NCBI GenBank assembly: GCA_900541915.1
Contig: UQLS01000001.1
Coordinates: 1-64,000, forward strand
DNA: 64,000 nt
Direction of reading: 5' to 3'
DNA from: an uncultured Phascolarctobacterium sp.
Lineage (GTDB): Bacteria; Bacillota; Negativicutes; Acidaminococcales; Acidaminococcaceae
How positions within the stretch are numbered: position 1 is the stretch's first letter; each line of letters begins with the position of its first letter. A program made the translations under genes and the position numbers. The notes beneath the pieces were generated by a model that was not told the DNA's origin, made no database searches, and saw only the letters and a list, made by a program, of their open reading frames with translations. This document shows positions 18,199 to 26,799 of the stretch, piece after piece.

Positions 18199-18558
18199 AT
18201 GGAAAAAGACATTCAAAATAAAGATATCGAAGCAATGGCTGACGAAGAAATGCTTGATAATGTAGTTGTTATTACTGACGAAGAAGGCAATGAATTTTAC
18301 TACGTTGAGGAAATGGTTATTCCTGTAGGCGATAAGAATTTTGCTATCCTCGTAGGTATTAACGAAGATGAATGCGGCTGTGAAGATGAAGCTTGCCATT
18401 GTCATGAACATGACGATGATGAAGAAGATAATGTAATCATCGCTCGCATTGATTTTGATGAAAACGGCGAACCTGTATACCTCGGACCTACTGATGAGGA
18501 ATTTGAAGCAGTTAAAGCCGAATATGAGAAATTAGCTGAATCCTGGGACGAAGAATAA
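18199..18558 (+). CDS. DUF1292 domain protein with an acidic Cys/His-rich stretch
   Basis: This 119-residue, very acidic protein carries the DUF1292 (YrzB-like) pattern: VVITDEEGNEFYYVEEMVIPVGDKNFAILVG and a C-terminal ARIDFDENGEPVYLGPTDEEFEAV. The family often lies between ruvX and mltG in Firmicutes and has no known function. In the middle, about residues 54-78, is an unusual run of two CxC-like pairs, histidines and then Asp/Glu (CGC, then CHCHEH, then DDDEED), which could bind metal; this is inference. It has its own promoter and terminator; the start follows AAGGGGTG. Confidence 0.85.
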   Translation: MEKDIQNKDIEAMADEEMLDNVVVITDEEGNEFYYVEEMVIPVGDKNFAILVGINEDECGCEDEACHCHEHDDDEEDNVIIARIDFDENGEPVYLGPTDEEFEAVKAEYEKLAESWDEE

Positions 18559-18561
18559 GAA

Positions 18562-18589
18562 ATGCCGGACTTAGGTCCGGTATTTTTTT
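18562..18589 (+). terminator. Terminator after the DUF1292 gene
   Basis: A nine-pair stem ATGCCGGAC/GTCCGGTAT with loop TTAG runs into TTTTTT. mltG starts 18 bases later with no promoter in between, so partial read-through probably feeds the mltG unit. Confidence 0.9.
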
Positions 18590-18606
18590 GCTGGATAGAT
18601 AGATAG

Positions 18607-19653
18607 ATGAAGACATTTTTAACGAAACAAATAGAAAGAATGAAGGCTAATCCCCGTAATACAGTTATCGGCTTGTTAATAGTAGTGCTGATAATTTTTG
18701 TCAATACGCTGAGTATTATGGGAAATAACAAAAATTTTGCCGGCAAAGGGCATAAGCTGGTAACTGTAAGTCAGGGAATGACTGCCGGTGAAATTGCGGA
18801 GCTTTTGCATAAGGAAAAACTGGTACAGCACCCTGATATATTTCTTATAGAAGCGCGGTTAAAAGGACTTGGCAGCAAGCTGCAGGCCGGAACATATAAA
18901 ATTGACTGCGGCGCAAGTAATGGAGAGATTGTTTCTGTTCTTGCCAGCGGTAAGATTTTGCAGAATACCTTTACTGTACCGGAAGGATATAATGTAGTAA
19001 AAACTGCTCATAAGCTGGAGGCAGAAGGTCTTGGCAATGCAGAAAAATTTATGAGTGCTGCCAAAGATTATGCTCCTTATGAATATATGCAGACAGATAA
19101 TCCTTATGTTGTTTTTAAAGCAGAAGGATTTTTGTTTCCTGCAACATATGAAATACCTGCCCAAGCCAGTGAAGAAGAGATTCTGCAGCTGATGGTCAAA
19201 CAGTTTAATACAGAAATGCAGCAGGGCGGATTCCTCAAGACAACAGAAGAAGCAGGTCTTAAACTGCGTGATGTAGTAAATCTGGCTGCGATGGTTGAAT
19301 TAGAAGCAGTATTTCCGGAAGAACAACCGCGTATTGCCGGTGTATTTCTTAAACGTTTGGATATTGGGATGCCTATTCAGTCTGATACTACGATACAGTA
19401 TATTCTTGGTGCTCAGAAAGAAGTAATAACCTTCAAAGATACGGAGATAGACAATCCTTATAATACTTATAAAAACATGGGACTGCCGCCCGGACCGATA
19501 GCAAGTCCTGGGATGAGTTCTATCAAGGCTGTACTGACACCTGAACAAACAGATTATCTGTATTTTGTGGCAGAAAAAGACGGACATCATTATTTTTCTA
19601 AAACTTATGATGAACATTTGCAGGCAATAGAAAAAATACATGGAGAAAGTTAA
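18607..19653 (+). CDS. mltG: Endolytic murein transglycosylase MltG
   Basis: MltG cleaves nascent glycan strands and sets peptidoglycan strand length. This 348-residue protein has an N-terminal membrane anchor (about residues 18-37), a LysM-like segment (VSQGMTAGEIAELLHKEKLV) and the YceG catalytic domain with AAMVELEAVFPEE, PIQSDTTIQYILG and the terminal NTYKNMGLPPGPIASPG. The Shine-Dalgarno region is a short GATA tandem repeat with no clear SD; an in-frame ATG at 18640 is an alternative but would shorten the anchor lead. It abuts the U32 gene without a gap. Confidence 0.93.
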   Translation: MKTFLTKQIERMKANPRNTVIGLLIVVLIIFVNTLSIMGNNKNFAGKGHKLVTVSQGMTAGEIAELLHKEKLVQHPDIFLIEARLKGLGSKLQAGTYKIDCGASNGEIVSVLASGKILQNTFTVPEGYNVVKTAHKLEAEGLGNAEKFMSAAKDYAPYEYMQTDNPYVVFKAEGFLFPATYEIPAQASEEEILQLMVKQFNTEMQQGGFLKTTEEAGLKLRDVVNLAAMVELEAVFPEEQPRIAGVFLKRLDIGMPIQSDTTIQYILGAQKEVITFKDTEIDNPYNTYKNMGLPPGPIASPGMSSIKAVLTPEQTDYLYFVAEKDGHHYFSKTYDEHLQAIEKIHGES

Positions 19654-20886
19654 ATGACAAGACTTATACAAAAACCGGAGCTGCTTGCTCCGGCAGGAAA
19701 TATGGAAAAAGGGAAAATGGCTCTGCTTTACGGTGCAGACGCTATCTATCTTGGCGGAAAGATGTTTGGACTGAGAGCTTTTGCCAACAATTTTTCTTTG
19801 GCAGAGATTGCTGAAATTACAGCTTTTGCTCACAGTCTGAATAAAAAGGTTTATGTTACCGTTAATATTTTTGCTCATAATGAAGATATTGATAAGCTGC
19901 CGGCATATTTAAAAGAATTGGCTGCGGCTAAGGTTGATGCGCTGCTGATTTCTGACTTAGGTGTATGGCAGACTGCCAGAGAAACTGTGCCGGAAATGGA
20001 ACTGCATGTAAGTACGCAGGCTAATACAACTAACTATGCAGCAGTTAAAGCATGGCAGGCTCTTGGGGCTGCAAGAGTGGTTTTGGCGCGAGAACTTTCT
20101 TTGCAGGAAATTGCTGAGATTGGTGCTAATACAGATGTAGAGCTGGAAGCTTTCGTTCACGGAGCAATGTGCATTTCTTATTCCGGACGCTGTCTGCTGA
20201 GCAGCTATTTAACAGGCAGAGACGGTAACCGTGGTGCCTGTGCGCAGGCTTGCCGCTGGGAATATACTCTGAGTGAGAAAAACAGACCTGGTGAAAACTT
20301 TGATATCCAGGAAGATGAACGCGGAACTTATATCATGAATTCCCGTGATTTATGTCTCATTGATTGTCTGCCGGAACTGATGCGTGCCGGTATCAGCAGC
20401 CTTAAAATTGAAGGCCGTATGAAGAGCGTGCACTATGTTGCAACCGTAGTAAGTGTTTATCGTAAGGCTATTGATAAATGTTTTGCTGATATGGCTAATT
20501 ATAAAGTTGAGGATGCTTGGCGAGAAGAATTAAACAAGGTTTCTCATCGTCCTTATACTACTGGTTTTGCAGTACAAAAGCCAGGCAGCGAAGGGCAGGT
20601 ATATTCCACTTCCAGCTATGAACAGACGCATGATTTTGTTGGCTTAGTGCTTGACTACGATGCAGAAACTTGCCGTGCTTTTATAGAACAGCGCAATAAT
20701 GTCAAAGAGGGCGAGCTTTTAGAAGTGCTTATGCCTGATGGTGAGCTGTTTGAACTTGAACTGCAGGATATGCGAGATCAGGATGGCCTTGCTATAAGCT
20801 GTGCTCCTCATGCGCAGCAGAAGTTTTCCATACAAACTAAGCGGCAGCTTTTGCCTAATTCATTGCTGCGGAGAAAGATACAATGA
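19654..20886 (+). CDS. Peptidase U32 family protein (TrhP/YrrO-like)
   Basis: U32 proteins include TrhP, which takes part in 5-hydroxyuridine formation in tRNA, and RlhA, which acts on 23S rRNA. This 410-residue protein shows LLAPAGNMEKGKMALLYGADAIYLGG at the N-terminus, LHVSTQANTTNYAA, and the cysteine-containing signature MCISYSGRCLLSSYLTGRDGNRGACAQAC, with further Cys in SRDLCLIDC. Its place after mltG matches B. subtilis yrrO (trhP2), so tRNA hydroxylation is the best inference; prephenate would be the expected donor. It overlaps the DUF4911 gene by four bases. Confidence 0.88.
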   Translation: MTRLIQKPELLAPAGNMEKGKMALLYGADAIYLGGKMFGLRAFANNFSLAEIAEITAFAHSLNKKVYVTVNIFAHNEDIDKLPAYLKELAAAKVDALLISDLGVWQTARETVPEMELHVSTQANTTNYAAVKAWQALGAARVVLARELSLQEIAEIGANTDVELEAFVHGAMCISYSGRCLLSSYLTGRDGNRGACAQACRWEYTLSEKNRPGENFDIQEDERGTYIMNSRDLCLIDCLPELMRAGISSLKIEGRMKSVHYVATVVSVYRKAIDKCFADMANYKVEDAWREELNKVSHRPYTTGFAVQKPGSEGQVYSTSSYEQTHDFVGLVLDYDAETCRAFIEQRNNVKEGELLEVLMPDGELFELELQDMRDQDGLAISCAPHAQQKFSIQTKRQLLPNSLLRRKIQ

Positions 20887-21113
20887 GTGAAGGTCGAAGT
20901 ATTATTTATGCTCAAGTAGAACCGGCTCGAATTGCCGATGTTAACTGGATTATGGAAGGCTATGAACATTTGGGACTGGTTGGCACTGTAGATGGCAAAG
21001 CTGGCATAGTGAAATTCTATGTTACGCCGGATACCTGGGATGATGTACTGGAAATTTTGGAAAATATGCCGTTCCGGGTAGAAATTCTTGAAAGTTTTAC
21101 AGATGAGTGGTAA
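20883..21113 (+). CDS. DUF4911 domain protein
   Basis: This 76-residue protein matches the DUF4911 family, small proteins of unknown function that follow U32 genes in Firmicutes. The pattern includes a central WIMEGYEHLGLVGTVDGKAG and a C-terminal WDDVLEILENMPF, suggesting a compact alpha/beta fold of the ACT-like kind. Its start codon overlaps the U32 stop (ATGA), so the two are co-translated and may work together; that is inference. Confidence 0.8.
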   Translation: MSEGRSIIYAQVEPARIADVNWIMEGYEHLGLVGTVDGKAGIVKFYVTPDTWDDVLEILENMPFRVEILESFTDEW

Positions 21114-21165
21114 AATAGGGAAGGAATTTATAGCTTTTATAACAGTTTGAATCGGGGTAATAAGT

Positions 21166-22221
21166 ATGACGCGTATTAATAAAGTCTGGGAAGTTATGGT
21201 AAAAGAGCAGCTGGACTGCGTCATCATCAAGGATGTTACTACTATCCGTTATCTTACTGGTTTCAGCGGCGATTCCAGCTTGCTTTATATTGACCGTATT
21301 AAAGGTGTATTGATTACCGATGGCAGATATACTGAGCAGGCAAAAAATGAAATGAAGTTATTCCAGGTTTTGGAATATACTGGCAGTATTTGGGCTGCTG
21401 CAGCAGAGCTGGCGAAAAATGCTGAAGTAGTTGGCTTTGATGGCAACTGGTTTACTTATAATGATTATACGGAGCTGGAAGCATTGCTGGAAGGCAAATA
21501 CCTGCGCAGTGTTGATTTCAGCAGTATACGTATGATTAAAGATAAGAAAGAACTGGATCTAATGCTGAAAGCGGCAAGTATTGCTGATGAAGCTTTTATC
21601 AAGCTGCTTGATGATATCAGACCTGGACGTACTGAACGTTCGCTGGCAGGCAGACTGGAATATTATATGCGTGCGTTGGGAAGTGAAAAAACTTCTTTTG
21701 ACACCATTATTGCTTCCGGCAGCCGCAGTGCTTTGCCGCATGGTATGGCATCTGATAAGCCAGTAGAAATAGGCGACTTTATTACTTTTGATTTTGGTGC
21801 CGTATACTGTGGCTATCATTCAGATATGACCAGGACGGTAGTCCTTGGCATGGCAAATTCCTGGCATAAAGAGATTTATACTATTGTCGAAGAAGCTCAG
21901 CATAAGGGACTGAAAGCGGCGCGTGTAGGCATGACAGGCAGAGAACTTGACGCAGTTGTGCGTGACTGTATTGCTTCCTGCGGCTATGGCGATTATTTTG
22001 TACATGGTCTTGGACATGGTGTTGGTCTTGAAATCCATGAGATGCCAAATATAAATAAGCGAGGTAATACCTTGCTGAGTACAGGTATGGTCTTTACCAT
22101 AGAACCTGGTATATACATTCCCGGCAAAGGCGGGGTTCGTATAGAAGATACTGTTGTTCTGACTGAGGAAGGGGCAAAAGCCTTGAACGGTGTCAAAAAA
22201 CAGCTCATTGAAATTGTTTAA
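21166..22221 (+). CDS. M24 family Xaa-Pro peptidase
   Basis: This 351-residue metallopeptidase removes N-terminal residues before proline or cleaves Xaa-Pro dipeptides. It has a creatinase-like N-terminal domain and a pita-bread catalytic domain with all five expected metal ligands: Asp in FDFGAVYCGYHSDMTR (two), His in HGLGHGVGLEIHE, Glu in FTIEPGIY and Glu in RIEDTVVL. The position just before efp is conserved across Firmicutes (YqhT in B. subtilis). Start supported by GGGGTAATA. Confidence 0.93.
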   Translation: MTRINKVWEVMVKEQLDCVIIKDVTTIRYLTGFSGDSSLLYIDRIKGVLITDGRYTEQAKNEMKLFQVLEYTGSIWAAAAELAKNAEVVGFDGNWFTYNDYTELEALLEGKYLRSVDFSSIRMIKDKKELDLMLKAASIADEAFIKLLDDIRPGRTERSLAGRLEYYMRALGSEKTSFDTIIASGSRSALPHGMASDKPVEIGDFITFDFGAVYCGYHSDMTRTVVLGMANSWHKEIYTIVEEAQHKGLKAARVGMTGRELDAVVRDCIASCGYGDYFVHGLGHGVGLEIHEMPNINKRGNTLLSTGMVFTIEPGIYIPGKGGVRIEDTVVLTEEGAKALNGVKKQLIEIV

Positions 22222-22245
22222 GACAAAGTAACAGGAGGGTTAATA

Positions 22246-22803
22246 ATGATTTCTACTAACGAATTCAAAACAAACGTAACCGTTACCATTGATGGTGATG
22301 CTTGGCAGGTTGTTGAATTCCAGCATGTAAAACCTGGCAAAGGCGCAGCTTTTGTTCGTGCAAAAATGCGTAATCTGTGCACTGGCGCAGTAGTTGAACG
22401 TACCTTTAATGCAGGCGAACGTATGCCGAAAGCGCGCATTGACCGCCGCGAAATGCAATATCTGTATGAAAGCGACGGAATGTATGTATTCATGGATAAT
22501 GAAACATACGAACAGACTGAACTGAGCAAAGAACAACTCGGTACTGCTCTGAACTTCCTGAAAGAAAACATGGATGTTAAAATCATGATTTATGAAGGCC
22601 GCGTACTCGGTGTAGATCTGCCGAATACTGTTGAGCTTACTGTAGTTGAAACTGACCCTGGTATCCGCGGCGATACCGCTACCGGCGGCAGCAAACCTGC
22701 TAAAATGGATACCGGTTATGTAGTAAAAGTTCCTCTGTTCATCAACGAAGGCGATGTACTTCGTATTGATACCAGAACCGGTGACTATATCGAACGTGCT
22801 TAA
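22246..22803 (+). CDS. efp: Elongation factor P
   Basis: EF-P relieves ribosome stalling at polyproline stretches. The 185-residue protein has KOW, OB and C-terminal domains, with the loop HVKPGKGAAFVRAKMRN placing an unmodified-type Lys at the tip (the position modified with aminopentanol in B. subtilis or beta-lysine in E. coli). No EpmA/EpmB homologue is nearby. The start has a strong SD (AGGAGGG). It is the last gene of the mltG unit. Confidence 0.97.
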   Translation: MISTNEFKTNVTVTIDGDAWQVVEFQHVKPGKGAAFVRAKMRNLCTGAVVERTFNAGERMPKARIDRREMQYLYESDGMYVFMDNETYEQTELSKEQLGTALNFLKENMDVKIMIYEGRVLGVDLPNTVELTVVETDPGIRGDTATGGSKPAKMDTGYVVKVPLFINEGDVLRIDTRTGDYIERA

Positions 22804-22810
22804 TGCAGCA

Positions 22811-22841
22811 AACAGCAGCGATTTATCGCTGCTGTTTTTTT
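22811..22841 (+). terminator. Terminator after efp
   Basis: An 11-bp stem AACAGCAGCGA/TCGCTGCTGTT with a short TTTA-type loop is followed by a T run. Confidence 0.92.
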
Positions 22842-22854
22842 ATACATTTTTACA

Positions 22855-22883
22855 TGGAAGAAAAAATTATAATGTGCTATAAT
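22855..22883 (+). promoter_or_regulatory. Extended -10 promoter for the asp23 operon
   Basis: TGCTATAAT (22875-22883) is a perfect extended -10 element. The hexamer 17 bases upstream (TGGAAG) is a poor -35. It lies 60 bases before asp23, just after the efp terminator, and is the likely start of the long operon reaching nudF. Confidence 0.65.
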
Positions 22884-22942
22884 TATAAGATAAAAATCAA
22901 GGAAAATGTTTAATTTCATTAAATGCACAGGAGGTGTCTGTT

Positions 22943-23437
22943 ATGGACGAGGAAAAAGTGCAAATGAATAAAAATACTGCCGATGAGCAAGAACAGCAGG
23001 ATGTTCCGGAAGAGGTAGGCGATATCAGGGTTGCTGATGAGGTTATTTCCATTGTTGCCAGTCTGGCTGCACAGGAAGTACCTGGTGTGCTCAGTATGAG
23101 CGGTGGCCTGACGGATGGAATCAATCATTTTTTAGGCAAGGAAAATGCCTCGAAGGGTGTGCGTCTTAGCTTTGAAGGAAAACTGGTAAACGCCAGTGTA
23201 TTCGTTAATATTGAATATGGCAGCAGTATTCCTGAGGTTGCTTTAGAAATACAGGAGAAAGTAAAAGATGCCATTGAAAAAATGACTGGCTATGAAGTGC
23301 AGTTCGTTGATGTACATGTTCAGGGTGTGGCAAAAAGAGAAAAAACTGATTTTGAAAAGGTTGCAGAAGATTTGAAAGCTTCTTTGGCTGAAGAAACAGC
23401 TGAAGATAGACATAAGAAATTCTTCGAGGAGGATTAA
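22943..23437 (+). CDS. Asp23/Gls24 family envelope stress protein
   Basis: Asp23/Gls24 proteins are abundant membrane-associated proteins induced by cell-envelope stress in Firmicutes. The 164-residue protein shows the family pattern VADEVISIVASLAAQEVPGVLSM, then SVFVNIEYGSSIPEVA and VQFVDVHVQGV. I chose the ATG at 22943 because AGGAGG ends 8 bases before it; a GTG at 22934 overlaps that SD. The acidic N-terminal 30 residues precede the domain. It lies just before amaP and the DUF2273 gene, a recurrent trio in which AmaP anchors Asp23 to the membrane. Confidence 0.93.
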   Translation: MDEEKVQMNKNTADEQEQQDVPEEVGDIRVADEVISIVASLAAQEVPGVLSMSGGLTDGINHFLGKENASKGVRLSFEGKLVNASVFVNIEYGSSIPEVALEIQEKVKDAIEKMTGYEVQFVDVHVQGVAKREKTDFEKVAEDLKASLAEETAEDRHKKFFEED

Positions 23438-23442
23438 AAATT

Positions 23443-23964
23443 ATGGGCATTCCTGACAGAATAATTTTAACTTTATATACCTTCTTAATGACGGTAGTAT
23501 CTGTATTTTTAATTTTATGCAGTTTGAATGTCTTCCCTCAGAGAGTTATTATTGCTTTTATTGAGAGTATTCCGGGCAGCTGGTGGTATGTTGTCGGCGG
23601 TGTAATTATGCTTTCTGTCAGCATCAGGCTTTTATTTGCAGGTATTGGTGTTACCGGTGATAATTCTCTGAAAATCAGTGAAGGGCCTAATGGCAAGGTG
23701 CATGTAGGTAAGACTGCTATTGAAAATTATATTGCCGAGCTGGCACAGGAAATTTACGGTATCTATAATGTCAAAGTTATTGCCAAGCTGGAAGATGAAG
23801 GCATCTATGTCAGAATTAATGCTTCTATCGAGCCCGGTATCAACATTCCTGAAACTACAGGTGAAATTAAAGTTAATGTCAGAGACAGCATTAAAAAAGT
23901 TACAGGTATTGATGTTAAGGATATTGAAATTTTCTTTAAACAGATTAAATCTAAAGAAGAATAG
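23443..23964 (+). CDS. amaP: Alkaline shock response membrane anchor protein AmaP
   Basis: This 173-residue protein has two transmembrane helices (about residues 8-30 and 46-68) followed by a soluble Asp23-like domain (about 85-170), the AmaP architecture. In Staphylococcus AmaP tethers Asp23 at the membrane. It follows the Asp23-family gene after five bases with a strong SD (GAGGAGG) that overlaps the preceding stop region. Confidence 0.88.
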   Translation: MGIPDRIILTLYTFLMTVVSVFLILCSLNVFPQRVIIAFIESIPGSWWYVVGGVIMLSVSIRLLFAGIGVTGDNSLKISEGPNGKVHVGKTAIENYIAELAQEIYGIYNVKVIAKLEDEGIYVRINASIEPGINIPETTGEIKVNVRDSIKKVTGIDVKDIEIFFKQIKSKEE

Positions 23965-23976
23965 GAGTGATAACTT

Positions 23977-24204
23977 ATGTTCAATGAAATATTAGCTGAT
24001 ATTTGGAAAAATTATCGCGGACGTCTGTTGTGCTCTTTATTCGGTTTGTTTGTTGGTGTCATGTTTTTATGGCTGGGTTTTTTCAGAGCCCTGTTTTTAA
24101 TCATCTGTATCGGTGCAGGCTTCTTTTTGGGCAATAAGCTGGACCGAAAAGAAGATTTGCTGGAATGGCTGGACAGATTGCTGCCGCCTGGATATCATAG
24201 ATAG
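23977..24204 (+). CDS. DUF2273 small membrane protein
   Basis: This 75-residue protein has two hydrophobic segments (about residues 15-32 and 34-50) around a short turn, then a charged tail LDRKEDLLEWLDRLLP. That matches DUF2273, which accompanies asp23 and amaP and has no defined biochemical function. It is the third member of the envelope-stress trio and precedes nusB. Confidence 0.87.
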   Translation: MFNEILADIWKNYRGRLLCSLFGLFVGVMFLWLGFFRALFLIICIGAGFFLGNKLDRKEDLLEWLDRLLPPGYHR

Positions 24205-24237
24205 TATTTTAATTACAACAGAGAAAGAGGAAGATTC

Positions 24238-24639
24238 ATGATTCGTAGAATTGCCAGAGAAATTGTATTACAAAGTTTATTTCAGATAGATTTTTCCGGA
24301 TGTGATGCAGAGAGCGCTTTGGAAGCTTCTTTAGCAGAACATGAAGAAAAGGATGCTGCTAAGGCTAAGGCTTATGCAGAAAAAACCTTGCAGGGTGTAT
24401 TGGAGAACCTTGCAGCTATTGACGGAAAAATTGGCGAATATGCTATTGACTGGACTGTTGAAAGAATGTCTGCTACTGACCGTAATATTTTACGAGTAGC
24501 AGTTTATGAAATGATGTTTGCGGAAGAGAAAATTGTACCGGGTATTGCTATCAACGAAGCTGTAGAGATTGCCAAACGTTACGGTACCGAAGAATCTCCG
24601 CGCTTTATTAACGGTATTTTAGGTAAGATGGTAAGATAA
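24238..24639 (+). CDS. nusB: Transcription antitermination factor NusB
   Basis: NusB with NusE binds boxA and promotes antitermination of rRNA operons. The 133-residue all-helical protein shows RRIAREIVLQSLFQIDF at the start and the conserved WTVERMSATDRNILRVAVYEMMF and INEAVEIAKRYGTEESPRFINGIL segments. It lies two bases before the TsaD-like gene. The asp23-amaP-DUF2273-nusB order is common in Firmicutes. Confidence 0.96.
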   Translation: MIRRIAREIVLQSLFQIDFSGCDAESALEASLAEHEEKDAAKAKAYAEKTLQGVLENLAAIDGKIGEYAIDWTVERMSATDRNILRVAVYEMMFAEEKIVPGIAINEAVEIAKRYGTEESPRFINGILGKMVR

Positions 24640-24641
24640 AA

Positions 24642-25598
24642 ATGAGACAGAAGGGTTATCTTGGTATAGATACCAGCTGTTATACTACATCAGTAGCAGT
24701 AATAGGAGAGGATGGAAGTCTGCTGAGCGAAGCAAGGCAAATTCTGTCTGTCAAACCAGGACGCTGCGGTCTGCAGCAGTCAGAAATGGTTTTTCAGCAT
24801 ACAAGGAATCTACCGTTATTGATGGAAAAAGCTTTGCAAAGCGATGATATTGAAATTTGCGGAGTAGGTGTTTCCTGCTGTCCAAGGCCAATTGCAGATT
24901 CTTATATGCCGGCGTTTTTAGCTGGTGTTTCTGCTGCTAAATCTATTGCTGCAGTAAGCAAAATACCTCTTTATACTATCAGTCATCAGGAAAATCATAT
25001 GGAAGCAGGTGTATGGTCAGCTGGAGGCCCTAAAGCTGAACGCTTTCTGATGCTGCATGCTTCTGGTGGTACTACAGATATGCTTTTGGCACAAAAGAAA
25101 GCTGATGGACGTTATCTGTTGGAGCAGATAGGCGGCAGCATGGATTTACATGCAGGACAGTTTATTGACCGCGTAGGTGTCGCATTAGGATTACAATTTC
25201 CGACTGGACCGGAATTGGAAAAGCTGGCAGAAGCAGCTGATTATATGACGGAACTGCCTGTTTCTGTACGTAAGCTGCAGGTAAGCCTGTCGGGTCCGGC
25301 AACTGCTGCTTTGCGAAAATTGCAGGCTGGTGAAGATAAAGCTGCTTTGGCTCTTGGTGTAGAATATGCTTTAGCGGAAACTTTTGCCAGAATGCTGCGC
25401 AATGGCGCTGCGGCGTATGATGCAGCTGATGTTTTGCTTGTTGGCGGAGTTGCTTCCAATAAATTTATTCGCGCGCATGTAGAAGAAAAGCTGCAAAAAA
25501 GAAATATCAGACTCTGGGTGCCGGAGGCGCGGTTCAGCTGTGATAATGCTAGCGGCTGTGCTGCTTACGCAAGACGCATGGAGATTATGCATGGATGA
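24642..25598 (+). CDS. TsaD/Kae1-like (peptidase M22) paralogue of unknown function
   Basis: This 318-residue ASKHA-fold protein resembles TsaD, the catalytic subunit that makes t6A on tRNA, but is a separate branch. It opens with GYLGIDTSCYTTSVAV, carries the metal-site histidines H115 and H119 (HQENH), an ATP-site segment FLMLHASGGTTDMLL, and the C-terminal metal Asp at about D301 (FSCDN). Retained ligands suggest an active ATP-dependent enzyme. The true TsaD is expected elsewhere with tsaB and tsaE. The gene sits between nusB and xseA and overlaps xseA by 8 bases. Old names such as O-sialoglycoprotein endopeptidase should not be taken as function. Confidence 0.8.
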   Translation: MRQKGYLGIDTSCYTTSVAVIGEDGSLLSEARQILSVKPGRCGLQQSEMVFQHTRNLPLLMEKALQSDDIEICGVGVSCCPRPIADSYMPAFLAGVSAAKSIAAVSKIPLYTISHQENHMEAGVWSAGGPKAERFLMLHASGGTTDMLLAQKKADGRYLLEQIGGSMDLHAGQFIDRVGVALGLQFPTGPELEKLAEAADYMTELPVSVRKLQVSLSGPATAALRKLQAGEDKAALALGVEYALAETFARMLRNGAAAYDAADVLLVGGVASNKFIRAHVEEKLQKRNIRLWVPEARFSCDNASGCAAYARRMEIMHG

Positions 25599-26796
25599 AA
25601 AGATTTATTCTGTAAGTGAAATAAATAATTTTATCAGTGATATCTTTGACCGAGATACAGTTTTACGCAATGTACAGGTTCAGGGAGAAGTATCCAATTT
25701 TAAACGCTATCCATCCGGACATTGTTATTTCACTTTGAAGGATAAGGGTGGTGTGCTTAAGGCAGTGATGTTTCGCTCACGTGCAATTTCACTGCGTTTT
25801 GAGCCGCAAAATGGCGATACTGTCATTGCTGTAGGAAGAATTGGCGTTTTTGAACGCGATGGTGTTTATCAGTTGTATACAGACCTTCTGCTGCAGCAGG
25901 GAGCCGGTGATTTGATGCTGGCTTTTGAGCAGCTGAAAATACGTTTGGAAGCTGAAGGACTATTTGCAGAAGAACGTAAAAAGCAGCTGCCTCTTAATCC
26001 GCGTTGTGTAGGTATTGTTACTTCTTCTGCTGGGGCTGCTGTACGTGATATAATCACTGTTTCCAGAAGAAGAAAACCAGGCATTAAGCTTCTTTTATAT
26101 CCTGTTAAAGTACAGGGAGAAGGCGCGGCAGCAGAAATTGCTAAGGCTATTTCTTTTTTTAATAAGCAGAAACTTGCTGATGTACTTATTGTAGGCAGGG
26201 GCGGCGGTTCAATAGAGGAGCTGTGGGCTTTTAACGAAGAAAAAACAGTTCGTGCTGTGTCTGCTTCAAGAATACCGATTATCAGTGCCGTAGGGCATGA
26301 AACAGATTTTACTTTATGTGATTTTGCGGCTGATAAAAGAGCGGCAACACCTTCGCAGGCTGCAGAAATAGCTGTAGCTGATACGTCAGAATATAATCGC
26401 AGAATTGAAAATCTGCGTGAACGCTGCTGTGCAGCTATGCAGAAATTAATTTCTTATCAGGGACATGAATTGGAAAAATTGAATAACTCCTGGGCGTTAA
26501 AGGACCCGGAGCGGTTATTTGCAGATAAATCATTACAAACTGATGCTGCTTTAAAAAATTTGCTTAACAGCATGGAAAAACGGCTGCAAAACAGCAAGCA
26601 TCAGTTTGAAGTTCAAGCAGCAAGATTGGACAGTTTGAGTCCTTTGGCTGTTTTAAAACGTGGTTATACTGTTACTCAGGACAGTGATTATAAAATTGTT
26701 ACATCTGCTGCTCAGGTACGTTGGGGTGATGAGCTGGTTACAACCGTAGCTGACGGCAAGATAGTTTCTATTGTACAGTCTGCAGAAAGGCGGTAA
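25591..26796 (+). CDS. xseA: Exodeoxyribonuclease VII large subunit
   Basis: XseA with XseB degrades single-stranded DNA. The 401-residue protein has an N-terminal OB fold (VQVQGEVSNFKRYPSGHCYFTLKD), a catalytic domain with GIVTSSAGAAVRDI, GRGGGSIEELWAFN and SAVGHETDFTLCDF, and a C-terminal helical, coiled-coil part. I chose the ATG at 25591, 8 bases inside the end of the preceding gene and preceded by GGAG, because the OB domain begins right after it. It is followed by xseB after three bases. Confidence 0.95.
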   Translation: MDEKIYSVSEINNFISDIFDRDTVLRNVQVQGEVSNFKRYPSGHCYFTLKDKGGVLKAVMFRSRAISLRFEPQNGDTVIAVGRIGVFERDGVYQLYTDLLLQQGAGDLMLAFEQLKIRLEAEGLFAEERKKQLPLNPRCVGIVTSSAGAAVRDIITVSRRRKPGIKLLLYPVKVQGEGAAAEIAKAISFFNKQKLADVLIVGRGGGSIEELWAFNEEKTVRAVSASRIPIISAVGHETDFTLCDFAADKRAATPSQAAEIAVADTSEYNRRIENLRERCCAAMQKLISYQGHELEKLNNSWALKDPERLFADKSLQTDAALKNLLNSMEKRLQNSKHQFEVQAARLDSLSPLAVLKRGYTVTQDSDYKIVTSAAQVRWGDELVTTVADGKIVSIVQSAERR

Positions 26797-26799
26797 GCA

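Noticed and set aside
18594..18609. GATA tetranucleotide repeat at the mltG start, as a phase-variation tract
   Set aside because: Only three full units are present, too short for likely slipped-strand switching; an incidental repeat is simpler.
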